Positions 17,740 through 26,764 of a stretch of DNA of 35,242 nucleotides are shown here, piece after piece. A program made the translations under genes and the position numbers. The DNA is from Nanobdellota archaeon (GTDB lineage: Archaea; Nanobdellota; Nanobdellia; Pacearchaeales; GW2011-AR1), in contig JADFRY010000004.1 of the NCBI GenBank assembly GCA_022561055.1, positions 1 to 35,242 on the forward strand, written 5' to 3'. Every line of letters begins with the position of its first letter. Within the stretch, counting starts at the first letter, position 1. The notes beneath the pieces are model-generated. The model was not told the origin of the DNA and did not search any database. It saw only the letters and a list, made by a program, of their open reading frames with translations.

Positions 17740-19407
17740 ATGCGAAAAAAGTGGTGGACGATTGTTATTGTTTTAATAGCACTAGTAGTTGTTGTTGCGA
17801 GTTATAATTATCTTACTATTGGAGTTCTTCTTGCGCCTAAGTTGAGTAGTGGTGATGTTGATGCAGATGTTTTAGAGGGTGTTAGTGAAGAATTTGAAGA
17901 AAGCACGCCTTCTGAAAGTGATCTACAATCTAAGGATGAAGAAGAAATAAGTGTTAGCAATAAGAATAAAGATTTATTCCTTTCAATTGAACGTGAAGAA
18001 CTGCAGGCACAGAAAGAGCATCCGATACAGGAGAATCGGTACATTCTCGTCCTTTCTGAGAAAGGTCTTGTAAATATTGGGTTTGCGGAAAGATTTCAGA
18101 AGAGTATTGATTTTTCTCTTCATCATCAACAATTAAAGGAAATTGCCGGACCATATTTTTATGGGTCTGTTAGTAATGTTCTGAACGCTGTGTTTCTTAG
18201 AGATATACCACCCGCCGAACTGTCTGATGTTATGTCTTATGCTCAATCTATTTATCCTGATGCAAAGTTGTATCCTGATTTGAGGACGTATCCTACATTA
18301 CTCGATTCTATACCCCTTATTAATGCTGATCACATGTGGAATTTAGGATATACTGGAAGTGGGATACGCATTGCTATTATTGATAGCGGAGTCGATTACA
18401 CCCATCCTGATTTAGGATCATGTACCATGTTTTCGAGCTGTCCTCGTTATCTTGATGGATATGATTTTATTAATGAAGATGAAGATCCGTGGGATGATCT
18501 CGGTCATGGCACGCATGTTACTGCGACTGCTGCGGGAAATGGCGCTACATTTAAGGGGGTTGCTCCCGATGCAGATCTCTACATATACAAAATATTTGAT
18601 TCTCGAGGTGGTGGGGGTTATTATAGCAGAATTATTGCCGCAATCGATAGGGCGCTTGATCCCAACAATGATAGCAATTATGATGATATGGCGCATGTTA
18701 TTAGTATGAGTATTGGTGGTCGGGGTACGCCGGAAGATCCTCTCTCGAGGGCGGTTGATAATGCATATGTTGCTGGCAGTCTTGTTGTTGTCGCTGCGGG
18801 GAATTTTTGGGGTGGTGCTGAATATGGTGATTTTAGTTGTCCCGGATGTGCGACTCATGCGCTGGCGGTAGGAGCGACAAACAAGCAGGACGAGATTGCA
18901 TATTTTAGCGGGAGAGGACCTGTTCTTTTTGGTGATGGGGACTTGCTTGTGAAACCAGAGATAACTGCTCCTGGTGTCGATATTTGTGCGGCAGATGCGT
19001 ACCCTAATTGGCCAGCTGACTGTTTTGATAATGAACATCTTAAGCTATGGGGAACGTCTATGGCGACCCCTCATGTGGCTGGTGCCGCGGCTCTCCTTCT
19101 TCAGGCACATCCAACGTGGACTCCTCGGCAACTTACATCTGCTCTCTTGCAAGGCTCAAAAGATATTGGAGAAGACATTTACATCCAAGGCTCTGGGAGA
19201 TTGGATGTCCTTGCTTCATATAATCAAGATATCCTCGTCTCTCCTAATCCAGTTAGCTTGAAGGTTTACAAGGTGGGGGATACTTTAGCGACCTTTTCGA
19301 TTAATGTTGAAAATATGGGAAGTACACAACAAGGTATTCATATCAGTAAGATAGATATTATTAATATTAATACAAGAGCTAAAACTTCGCAAACTGTTAA
19401 CATATAA
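17740..19407 (+). CDS. Subtilisin-like S8 serine protease, N-terminal part of a split gene
   Basis: Catalytic 'AIIDSGVDYTHPDLG', 'GHGTHVTATAAGNG', 'GTSMATPHVAGAAALL'; ORF ends at TAA 19405-19407 inside a beta-sandwich domain. Confidence 0.85.
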   Translation: MRKKWWTIVIVLIALVVVVASYNYLTIGVLLAPKLSSGDVDADVLEGVSEEFEESTPSESDLQSKDEEEISVSNKNKDLFLSIEREELQAQKEHPIQENRYILVLSEKGLVNIGFAERFQKSIDFSLHHQQLKEIAGPYFYGSVSNVLNAVFLRDIPPAELSDVMSYAQSIYPDAKLYPDLRTYPTLLDSIPLINADHMWNLGYTGSGIRIAIIDSGVDYTHPDLGSCTMFSSCPRYLDGYDFINEDEDPWDDLGHGTHVTATAAGNGATFKGVAPDADLYIYKIFDSRGGGGYYSRIIAAIDRALDPNNDSNYDDMAHVISMSIGGRGTPEDPLSRAVDNAYVAGSLVVVAAGNFWGGAEYGDFSCPGCATHALAVGATNKQDEIAYFSGRGPVLFGDGDLLVKPEITAPGVDICAADAYPNWPADCFDNEHLKLWGTSMATPHVAGAAALLLQAHPTWTPRQLTSALLQGSKDIGEDIYIQGSGRLDVLASYNQDILVSPNPVSLKVYKVGDTLATFSINVENMGSTQQGIHISKIDIININTRAKTSQTVNI

Positions 19408-19425
19408 CATTGTCTTGCTTCTGCC

Positions 19426-21666
19426 ATGTCTGAGAACATATCGTTGAATGTTGATTTGTCGCCTTTAGATATTGGGATATACTCAGGACAAATAGTGATA
19501 GAGACGTTTAATGATTGTAACTTTCAAACTGGGCCTTTTCTTCAACCTGTATATCATCCTATCAAAATACCACTCGGTTTCGCAAAACTGTATGACCTCA
19601 CTGTTAATTTTAGCGGCACACCGAGCGGAGCAGGATTTTATCTTAATCATAATAATAAGATTATTATGGTTGACAGTAATGGCATTGAAAAGCGATATGG
19701 TTTTTATGAGTATGGTCAACAATCTAATTATACTTATACCATTTACTCTTTAGATAGGAATATTGACCTTATGGGTCAAATGATTGAAAGTTCATATCAT
19801 CCGACATATGACAAATTAAATGTTAATTATTTCATTAATCATCTTGATTTAGGAATTACGAAGAGTGTTGTGTTTAAAGAATCAAACGCCCAGCATATCC
19901 AGCAGAATATTGTTCAGACGGCAATTTCAAAGAATCTTGAGGTATATGGAATTATAACAGAGGTGTTAGACAAGAATAATTATTATGCAAATAACCTCTA
20001 TTATTTTCATCCTTGGATAGGGCCTTTTTCTACTATTGATTTTGGTATTGAAACTAAAAATGTAAATAATCTTTTTAGTGATGGGTATATGGTCTCTTTT
20101 TCACCACATGCAAGAGATATTGGAGAAAATTACACAACTACACAAAATTATATGATACTTCCACTCGTTATTAATAGTCCATTTACTAACTTAAACAAAA
20201 TTATTGGTGTGGAGGATTTGAAAAACATCCCTTTGACAACACCTAATAGTTTAACATCTTATTTCAATAATAATTTTCGTTTTGGAGTCAATTCTTATTC
20301 ACCTTTTGGTTACTGGTCTGATACCGCTCCAAAGTTAATAAACATTCCAAGAGATGGAAAATTCTATTATCTAGATAACTGTGATGAATGCTATTATCAT
20401 TATCAGTCTTATATTTGGGACTCTAGTTCTGGAAATAATGCTTATATTTGGTCTAATTATTTTGACGGAATTGCAAAATATATTCCTGAGACAACAAATG
20501 AAAAACCTTCTTTCGTGAGTTTCTTTGAAGATCCGTTACGCTTAGATTTAGAGACTGAACATTGTTTGCAATATAGTCCTGGAAGTTACTATTATTGTGG
20601 AGATGATGTCTTGAAGGGATTCCTTAATGACAAATTTGATGCGAAGAGTCATCTCATGACTCAGGGCACGTCAGGAAATCTCACTATCCGAACGCCTTCT
20701 GGAGCAACATATTCCGTACTCTCCGATGATAACAGTGTTTTAGCGTTTGGTCAGTTTGGTTCATGGATTATCGACTGTACTCGAACTAGTCTGTCCTTTC
20801 CTCCTGTGCTTAATAATCCTGCATTTTGTGAGGATGGAATATATGATCTTATGTGGGAGATGCCAGATGTCGTTAATGGTGGAACGCTTAAACTCTCTGC
20901 AGAGGTGGAACATTCACGAGGGAATTTTACAATCAGAAGTTTAGAGACTGTTGAAGTTGCACTACAGGTTTTTTACAAATTCGATGAAATTACAAACGGC
21001 AAGACTTCAGACAGTTCGATACATAGGCGTGATGCGGATGTTTTTGCAGTAAATTTATTGCAGCAGGGAAAGATAGATGGAGCTCTTAATTTCAGCGGAT
21101 GGAGAGGCCGCGTTCTAGTGGAAGACACTCCATTTTTATATTTTGATGAAGAGATGACTATTTCTGCATGGGTTAATACGAGAAGAAAATGGAAAACATT
21201 TCAGACTATTGTTTGGAAGGGCAACCCTGATGGGAGTCCTGGCTCTGTCATGAGTGATAATAGAGAGTTTGCTTTATTCTTGGCGGGAGTCAGAGACCCT
21301 AGCACTGGTGGATTTAATAGTAAAGTGCAGTTAGCTTTTACCCCAGAGAATAGGATTGGAATTGGACAATATGCATGCACGACAAACACCTTTCCTATCA
21401 GAGCAGAAAATTGGTGGTATCATATTGCCGGCGTTATTGATGTTAGAAATCAAGTGATGAAGATTTTTGTTGATGGAGTAGAAGTCAAGAGATGTGTTCT
21501 TCCTAATATATCAAATATTAGAAATACAAACGGTTTGTTGGTTGTAGGGAATAAGATGCCATTGCCTGCCAATAGTAGCGCAGGATTTACAGGGATGATT
21601 GATGACTTTAGGCTTTATAATAGGGTTTTATCTGATGCAGAAATCTTAGAGTTAGCTCAGAGATAA
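19426..21666 (+). CDS. C-terminal continuation of the protease gene with LamG/ConA-like domain
   Basis: Same reading frame as 17740-19407; 'VFYKFDEITNGKTSDSSIHRRDADV...GALNFSG...MTISAWVNT...IDDFRLYNRVLSDAEILELAQ' is LamG-like. Confidence 0.75.
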   Translation: MSENISLNVDLSPLDIGIYSGQIVIETFNDCNFQTGPFLQPVYHPIKIPLGFAKLYDLTVNFSGTPSGAGFYLNHNNKIIMVDSNGIEKRYGFYEYGQQSNYTYTIYSLDRNIDLMGQMIESSYHPTYDKLNVNYFINHLDLGITKSVVFKESNAQHIQQNIVQTAISKNLEVYGIITEVLDKNNYYANNLYYFHPWIGPFSTIDFGIETKNVNNLFSDGYMVSFSPHARDIGENYTTTQNYMILPLVINSPFTNLNKIIGVEDLKNIPLTTPNSLTSYFNNNFRFGVNSYSPFGYWSDTAPKLINIPRDGKFYYLDNCDECYYHYQSYIWDSSSGNNAYIWSNYFDGIAKYIPETTNEKPSFVSFFEDPLRLDLETEHCLQYSPGSYYYCGDDVLKGFLNDKFDAKSHLMTQGTSGNLTIRTPSGATYSVLSDDNSVLAFGQFGSWIIDCTRTSLSFPPVLNNPAFCEDGIYDLMWEMPDVVNGGTLKLSAEVEHSRGNFTIRSLETVEVALQVFYKFDEITNGKTSDSSIHRRDADVFAVNLLQQGKIDGALNFSGWRGRVLVEDTPFLYFDEEMTISAWVNTRRKWKTFQTIVWKGNPDGSPGSVMSDNREFALFLAGVRDPSTGGFNSKVQLAFTPENRIGIGQYACTTNTFPIRAENWWYHIAGVIDVRNQVMKIFVDGVEVKRCVLPNISNIRNTNGLLVVGNKMPLPANSSAGFTGMIDDFRLYNRVLSDAEILELAQR

Positions 21667-21740
21667 TTATTTAAATCTTAGTTTTTGATGGTAACGGAAA
21701 TAGGGTTTCATGTGGAGTTTGTGCGGTTAAAGGGTTCTAC

Positions 21741-21770
21741 TCAATCGATAACTTTAAATATCAATTGATA
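21741..21770 (+). promoter_or_regulatory. Putative operator/promoter of the MNT-HEPN module
   Basis: TCAATCGATA (21741) and TCAATTGATA (21761) spaced 20 bp, flanking TATA-like ACTTTAAATA; palindrome TATCAATTGATA at 21759-21770. Confidence 0.5.
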
Positions 21771-21784
21771 CTAATTATTATCAT

Positions 21785-22318
21785 ATGAGAAGAAATGATA
21801 TCAAACAATCAATAAAAGAATATTTTTTTATAAACCCTTCTAAAAAACTGAGGGTAAGGGAGATAGAGAGAACACTTAAATTTCCTTTGCCTTCCGTTAT
21901 AAGATATTGTAAGGAGTTGATGGAACAGGGAATTTTAGAAATAGAGAAGATAGGGAATATTAGCCTTTATATAGCCGATAGAACAAATGAAAAATATCTT
22001 TTGGAAAAAATGATTTATAATATAAAAATAATTTATGAATCTAGCTTAGTTAGTTATTTGAAAGAGGAATTAGGTAATCCTGGGATTGTTTTGTTTGGTT
22101 CTTATTCTAAGGGGGAGGATGTAGAAGAAAGCGATATTGATTTATATATAGAAACACTTTCAAAGAAAGGCATAGATTTGAAAAAATTTGAAAAAAAACT
22201 AGGAAGAAGAATACAGATTTTTAGGCATGGTTCAATAAAGGAAATTAAGAATTCTCATCTTGCAAATAACATCATAAATGGCATAACTTTAAACAATTAC
22301 ATAGAGGTATTCAAATGA
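21785..22318 (+). CDS. Winged-helix + MNT-type nucleotidyltransferase (putative antitoxin)
   Basis: N-terminal wHTH-like region, 'IVLFGSYSKGEDVEESDIDLYIE' NTase motif. Confidence 0.85.
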   Translation: MRRNDIKQSIKEYFFINPSKKLRVREIERTLKFPLPSVIRYCKELMEQGILEIEKIGNISLYIADRTNEKYLLEKMIYNIKIIYESSLVSYLKEELGNPGIVLFGSYSKGEDVEESDIDLYIETLSKKGIDLKKFEKKLGRRIQIFRHGSIKEIKNSHLANNIINGITLNNYIEVFK

Positions 22319-22728
22319 AAGAAGCATCATGGAATGATTGCATAGGCAGCAATATTGCGAGAAAAATCTCTCCAGACATAAAAAGAGCAAAATCATTGAT
22401 GGAGACAGCAAGAGAAAGAATTGAAAACGTCTCTAAAATTAATGAAAAAAACTGTAATTTTGTTTTTGAAGATTATTATACTTCGTTGCTTGAATTATTA
22501 CAGGCAATAACATTCGAAGAAGGATTTAATATTCTAAATCACGTCTGTTTAGGGTATTATTTAAGAGACGTACTAAAAAGAGAAGATCTCTATTTGATTT
22601 TCGATGACTTAAGATATAAAAGAAATTCCCTGACTTATTACGGAAGAAGGATGGAATATGAGGTTGCAAAACAAGCGATAGAAAAATGCAAAAAGCTAAT
22701 AGATGAAATTGAAACATTTATAGGATAG
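22315..22728 (+). CDS. HEPN-domain protein (putative toxin)
   Basis: 4-nt ATGA overlap with the MNT gene; 'DLRYKRNSLTYYGRRMEYEVAKQAIEKCKKLI' HEPN-like C-terminus. Confidence 0.75.
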   Translation: MKEASWNDCIGSNIARKISPDIKRAKSLMETARERIENVSKINEKNCNFVFEDYYTSLLELLQAITFEEGFNILNHVCLGYYLRDVLKREDLYLIFDDLRYKRNSLTYYGRRMEYEVAKQAIEKCKKLIDEIETFIG

Positions 22729-22770
22729 TTATTTAAATCTGGCTGGCTGTTTTAGTTTAGAGAGGTAATC

Positions 22771-24045
22771 ATGATTAAACTAAAAACTTCTATTCCTGGG
22801 CCGAGATCTGCGCGGATTTTAGAGGGTTTGAAGCGCAAGAACGGAGGCTGGGGAGTTCCGCATCCTTTAGTATTTTCTGGAAAAGGTCGAGGGGCGTATT
22901 GCCAAGATATAGATGGAAATGTTTTTTTAGATTTTGCTTCACAAATAACTTCAAATCCTTTAGGCTATAATCATCCTGAGATGTTAGGGGTTGTTAAGAA
23001 ATATGGAAAGAAGTTTCCTGTCAAATATGCAGGTCAGGATTTTAGTGTTAAAGAGCATTTGGAAATGATAGAGAGTCTTTTGGATATTTCTCCTGGAAAA
23101 GATTTTAACGCGGCATTTTTGGTTAATTCAGGGGCAGAGGCTGTTGAAAACGCAATTAAAATTTGTATGCGCTCTCGGAGAAAAACAAAATTTGGTATTT
23201 CTATGCAGGGAGCTTTTCATGGTCGTACCGTTGGAGCTTTATCATTACATCATTCAAATCCTATTCATAGAAAAGGTTATATGTTATTACCAAATTTTGG
23301 TTTGCCTTTTGATGATACTGCCGGAGAAAAACTGGAAAATATTATTAAGAGCAAAGGGGTAGATAAAGTTGGTTTTGTTATTCTAGAATGTTTTCAAGGC
23401 GAGGGTGGATATAATATTGCCTCAAAAAAAATGGTGAAAGATTTAAGAAAAATAACTTCTAAACATGAGATTCCTTTGATTTGTGATGAAGTTCAGTCTG
23501 GAGTCGGTCGTACTGGAAAATGGTGGGCATTCGAGTATTTTGATGTAAAGCCAGAGATTTTTACATCTGCTAAAGCCCTCCAAGTCGGAGCTGTTGTTTC
23601 GAGTAAAAAGATGTTTCCTAATGAGGTCGGAGCCATTTCGTCTACTTGGGGTGGAGGGCATGTATTAGATTTAGCTTTGGGGATGAAAACTCTAGAGGTG
23701 ATTAAGAAAGATAAATTATTAGCAAGCAATAGGAAGAATGGAGAATATTGTTTGAAAAGTTTGCAAAATATAGACGGAATAACGAGTCAGAGAGGTTTAG
23801 GATTAATGTTGGCTTTTGATTTGCCTTCTGCAAGAGTGCGAGATAATGTGGTAATTGAATGTGCTAAGAATGGTTTGTTGGTTCTTAGTTGTGGTGAAAA
23901 AAGTATAAGAGTGATTCCGCCATATGTTATCGAGAAAAAAGAAATTGATGAGGGGTTGGAAATTATTGAGAAGGCTGTTAAAGTTTGCGCTGAAAAAGGA
24001 TTCAGACATAAAGGGAAAGTTTGTGACTTTATGGAGTGTGCTTGA
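22771..24045 (+). CDS. Class III PLP-dependent aminotransferase
   Basis: 'FLVNSGAEAVENAIKICMRSRRK', 'AFHGRTVGALSL', 'PLICDEVQSGVGRTGKWWAFEYFDVKPEIFTSAKAL' (PLP Lys). Confidence 0.9.
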   Translation: MIKLKTSIPGPRSARILEGLKRKNGGWGVPHPLVFSGKGRGAYCQDIDGNVFLDFASQITSNPLGYNHPEMLGVVKKYGKKFPVKYAGQDFSVKEHLEMIESLLDISPGKDFNAAFLVNSGAEAVENAIKICMRSRRKTKFGISMQGAFHGRTVGALSLHHSNPIHRKGYMLLPNFGLPFDDTAGEKLENIIKSKGVDKVGFVILECFQGEGGYNIASKKMVKDLRKITSKHEIPLICDEVQSGVGRTGKWWAFEYFDVKPEIFTSAKALQVGAVVSSKKMFPNEVGAISSTWGGGHVLDLALGMKTLEVIKKDKLLASNRKNGEYCLKSLQNIDGITSQRGLGLMLAFDLPSARVRDNVVIECAKNGLLVLSCGEKSIRVIPPYVIEKKEIDEGLEIIEKAVKVCAEKGFRHKGKVCDFMECA

Positions 24046-24119
24046 GGTGCTAGTCGAATGAAGAGAAGGGTTGTTGAAAAGGCATAATTTAAAAAGAGGG
24101 TTTTTTCTTTTTATAGCAT

Positions 24120-24191
24120 AGGCTCATAAGTTAATGGATAGACTACTCGGCTTCGGACCGAGAAATCGGGGTTCGATTCCCTGTGGGCCTA
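24120..24191 (+). tRNA. tRNA-Arg (anticodon UCG)
   Basis: Acceptor AGGCTCA/TGGGCCT, D stem AGTT/GACT, anticodon stem CTCGG-CTTCGGA-CCGAG, T arm CGGGG-TTCGATT-CCCTG; no encoded CCA; T-run follows. Confidence 0.93.
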
Positions 24192-24389
24192 TTTTTTATT
24201 ATAATAAGGTATAAAAGGAATGTAAATTCTGGGATCGAATTCGTACCTATCAGCATTACGACCTTCTCGGAAAGCTTCTTGTCTGACAGCATCATAATTG
24301 CAACAACTGGCCATGCTACTTACTGTGATTGCTCCAGCTACTAAGCTTGCTAAAGTAGTAACTATCGATCCTTTATTGCTTTTTCTCAT
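24189..24389 (-). CDS. Small secreted/membrane protein
   Basis: ORF 24189-24446; likely start MRKSNKGSIVTTLASLVAGAITVSSMASCC gives a signal-like N-terminus; overlaps the 3' edge of the tRNA by a few nt. Confidence 0.45.
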   Translation of the reverse strand: MRKSNKGSIVTTLASLVAGAITVSSMASCCNYDAVRQEAFREGRNADRYEFDPRIYIPFIPYYNKK

Positions 24390-24463
24390 ATTAATTCTGC
24401 TTTTTAGAGATATAAAAAGATTTGTGTAGTAAGTTTTAATAAGCATATCTGGTTTATTTTTGG

Positions 24464-25906
24464 ATGGGTGAAAAGAACAAGGTAGGAATTAGATTTAGTA
24501 AGGAAAAGAATTTTTCTGAGTGGTATCAGGAAGTTATTTTGAAATCCGAGTTGGCTGATTATACTGCGGTGTCTGGTTGTATTGCTTTTAGGCCTTTGAG
24601 TTATGCAATCTGGGAGAACATAAAGTGTGAAATAGACAAGAGCTTAAGAAAAATGGGCGTGAAAAACGTTTATTTTCCTTTGTTTATTCCAGAAAAGAAT
24701 TTTGATAAGATGAAAGAACATGTAGAAGGTTTTTCTCCAGAGGTTGCTTGGGTGACTGAAGTAGGTAATAAGAAATTAAGTGAGAGGTTAGCTGTTAGGC
24801 CAACTTCTGAAACAATTATGTATCCTTCTTATGCTAAATGGATTAGGTCTTGGAAAGATTTGCCTATGAAGTATAATCAATGGAATAACGTGGTTCGCTG
24901 GGAGTTTAAGCATCCTGTTCCTTTTTTGAGAACTAGGGAGTTTTTATGGAATGAAGGACATACTGTTTTTGCGACTCGCAATGAAGCCGAGAAAGAGATG
25001 GGAGATATAATTTCTTTGTGGGATGATTTTACAAGGGATTATTTGGCTTTGCCCTCGATAATTGGTCAGAAGTCAGAGAAAGAGAAATTTGCAGGAGCCG
25101 AATATTCTTGGAGTGTTGAGTTTATTTTGCCAAACGGAAAAGCCATACAAGGTCCTGATGCGCATTTTGATGGGCAGAAATTTGCGAAAGCATTTGACAT
25201 TACTTTTTTAGATAAGAACGAGAAGAGACAGTATCCTTTTCAGAATACTTGGGCAATTAGTACGAGGATGATTGGGATTATGACCGCAATTCATGGTGAT
25301 GATAAAGGACTTGTGATTCCTCCGAAAATTGCACCGAACAAAGGAGTCGTTATTCCAATACTTTTCAAGAAAGACAAAGAAAAAGTTTTACGTGCAGCGA
25401 GAAATGTTGGAAAGAAATTGAAGAAGTATAATGTTTTGTTGGATGACAGGGAAGATTATAGTGCTGGCTGGAAATTTAATGAATGGGAGTTAAAAGGGGT
25501 TCCGATTAGAATTGAGATAGGGCCTAAAGATGTTTCTTCTAAGAAAGTTGTTTTAGTGAGGAGAGATACAGGAGAAAAGAACATTGTAGGTATTTCTAAT
25601 GTTGTTAATGAGTTTAGAAAATTACTTGATAAGATTCAAGAAAATCTTTATAAAAGAGCGAAGAAGGATTTAGCGAGCAGGATTGTTAATGTGAAAAGTC
25701 TTTCTGAATTAAAGAAAGTCGTTAAAAATGGGAAAATTGGAAAAGCAAGTTGGTGTGGTTCTGTTAAATGTGAGGAAGATATCAAGGATAAAACAGGAAG
25801 CAAGAGTCTGAATAGCGAGTTTGGTGGGAAGTTAAAAAAAGACGAGAAGTGTTTTGCTTGTGGAGATGAATCTAAATTTGTGACTTACTTTGGGAGGTCA
25901 TATTGA
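24464..25906 (+). CDS. proS: Prolyl-tRNA synthetase (archaeal/eukaryal type)
   Basis: 'FSEWYQEVILKSELADYTAVSGCIAFRPLSYAIWE', 'LAVRPTSETIMYPSYAKWIRSWKDLPMKYNQWNNVVRWE', Cys-containing C-terminus 'KCFACG'. Confidence 0.97.
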   Translation: MGEKNKVGIRFSKEKNFSEWYQEVILKSELADYTAVSGCIAFRPLSYAIWENIKCEIDKSLRKMGVKNVYFPLFIPEKNFDKMKEHVEGFSPEVAWVTEVGNKKLSERLAVRPTSETIMYPSYAKWIRSWKDLPMKYNQWNNVVRWEFKHPVPFLRTREFLWNEGHTVFATRNEAEKEMGDIISLWDDFTRDYLALPSIIGQKSEKEKFAGAEYSWSVEFILPNGKAIQGPDAHFDGQKFAKAFDITFLDKNEKRQYPFQNTWAISTRMIGIMTAIHGDDKGLVIPPKIAPNKGVVIPILFKKDKEKVLRAARNVGKKLKKYNVLLDDREDYSAGWKFNEWELKGVPIRIEIGPKDVSSKKVVLVRRDTGEKNIVGISNVVNEFRKLLDKIQENLYKRAKKDLASRIVNVKSLSELKKVVKNGKIGKASWCGSVKCEEDIKDKTGSKSLNSEFGGKLKKDEKCFACGDESKFVTYFGRSY

Positions 25907-25972
25907 TTTGGTTAGTTCTATAAAAACCTTTGTAGTGGAAAAGTTTAAAAGGGCGTTAGTTGTGGGAAAAGC

Positions 25973-26710
25973 ATGATAGAAACAGCTACAAGGACAAAAC
26001 CGAGCTTTAGAGAGACAAGAAGAGTTATAACTATGGATTTGAAAGACAGAGGACTTAGCTTTAATTCTGTGGGAGTTGGTCCTGGTAGTTTTATTGGACT
26101 AAGAGAGGCTAACTATGGAGAAGGGTTTGTCATGCCAACAATCGGGCAAATGTCTCGTTTAGTTTATGCTGCTTTGGAAAATAGTAAAGATTACGAAACT
26201 GCCAGGGAAGTTGTTAGCACATTGAGAAATCATTGGCTGATTGGAAATACAGGAATTCTTTGGACTCCTTCTGGAATGTATGCTCAAGACAGGCCAGAAA
26301 TTAAAAATGATAGGGTTTATATGGATGAGTCTTCATTAAAAGAAAAATTAGGCTTATGTCAAGAAGGCGATGTTGTTTATAGCGATGACGAGACTGTAAG
26401 ATTTACTCCTTATGGTTTTAAAGTTGAAACACAATCTGCTTTGGATTTATCAAGAAATGCCGGAATTATAACATTATTTGGTGGAGAGGAAGAAGCAGAT
26501 GCTATTGCACAAGTTTCACAACATTATAAAATGAATCCGAGATTTTTGACTTTTGAAAGTGTTGATTCTCCAAAAGTAGGAGTTCCTGCTCTTTACTCCA
26601 GCGGCTTTGGCGGCGGGTTTGTTGTCGGCGGCGATTGGATTGGCTCGGGTAGTTATGGGTTATCTTTTGGGGTAAATGAGAGTGGCGAAGAGGCAGACGC
26701 TAGAGAGTAA
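25973..26710 (+). CDS. Hypothetical protein (245 aa)
   Basis: ORF with archaeal promoter (GGAAAAGTTTAAAAG) upstream; no family recognised. Confidence 0.7.
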   Translation: MIETATRTKPSFRETRRVITMDLKDRGLSFNSVGVGPGSFIGLREANYGEGFVMPTIGQMSRLVYAALENSKDYETAREVVSTLRNHWLIGNTGILWTPSGMYAQDRPEIKNDRVYMDESSLKEKLGLCQEGDVVYSDDETVRFTPYGFKVETQSALDLSRNAGIITLFGGEEEADAIAQVSQHYKMNPRFLTFESVDSPKVGVPALYSSGFGGGFVVGGDWIGSGSYGLSFGVNESGEEADARE

Positions 26711-26764
26711 TAGGGATAGTTAGTTTTTAGCAAGGTTTTTATACAATTTTCATTTGTTATTAAA

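Noticed and set aside
18418-19038. 206-aa antisense ORF on the minus strand within the protease gene
   Set aside because: Opposite a clear S8 catalytic domain; low-complexity I/R/T-rich translation typical of shadow ORFs.
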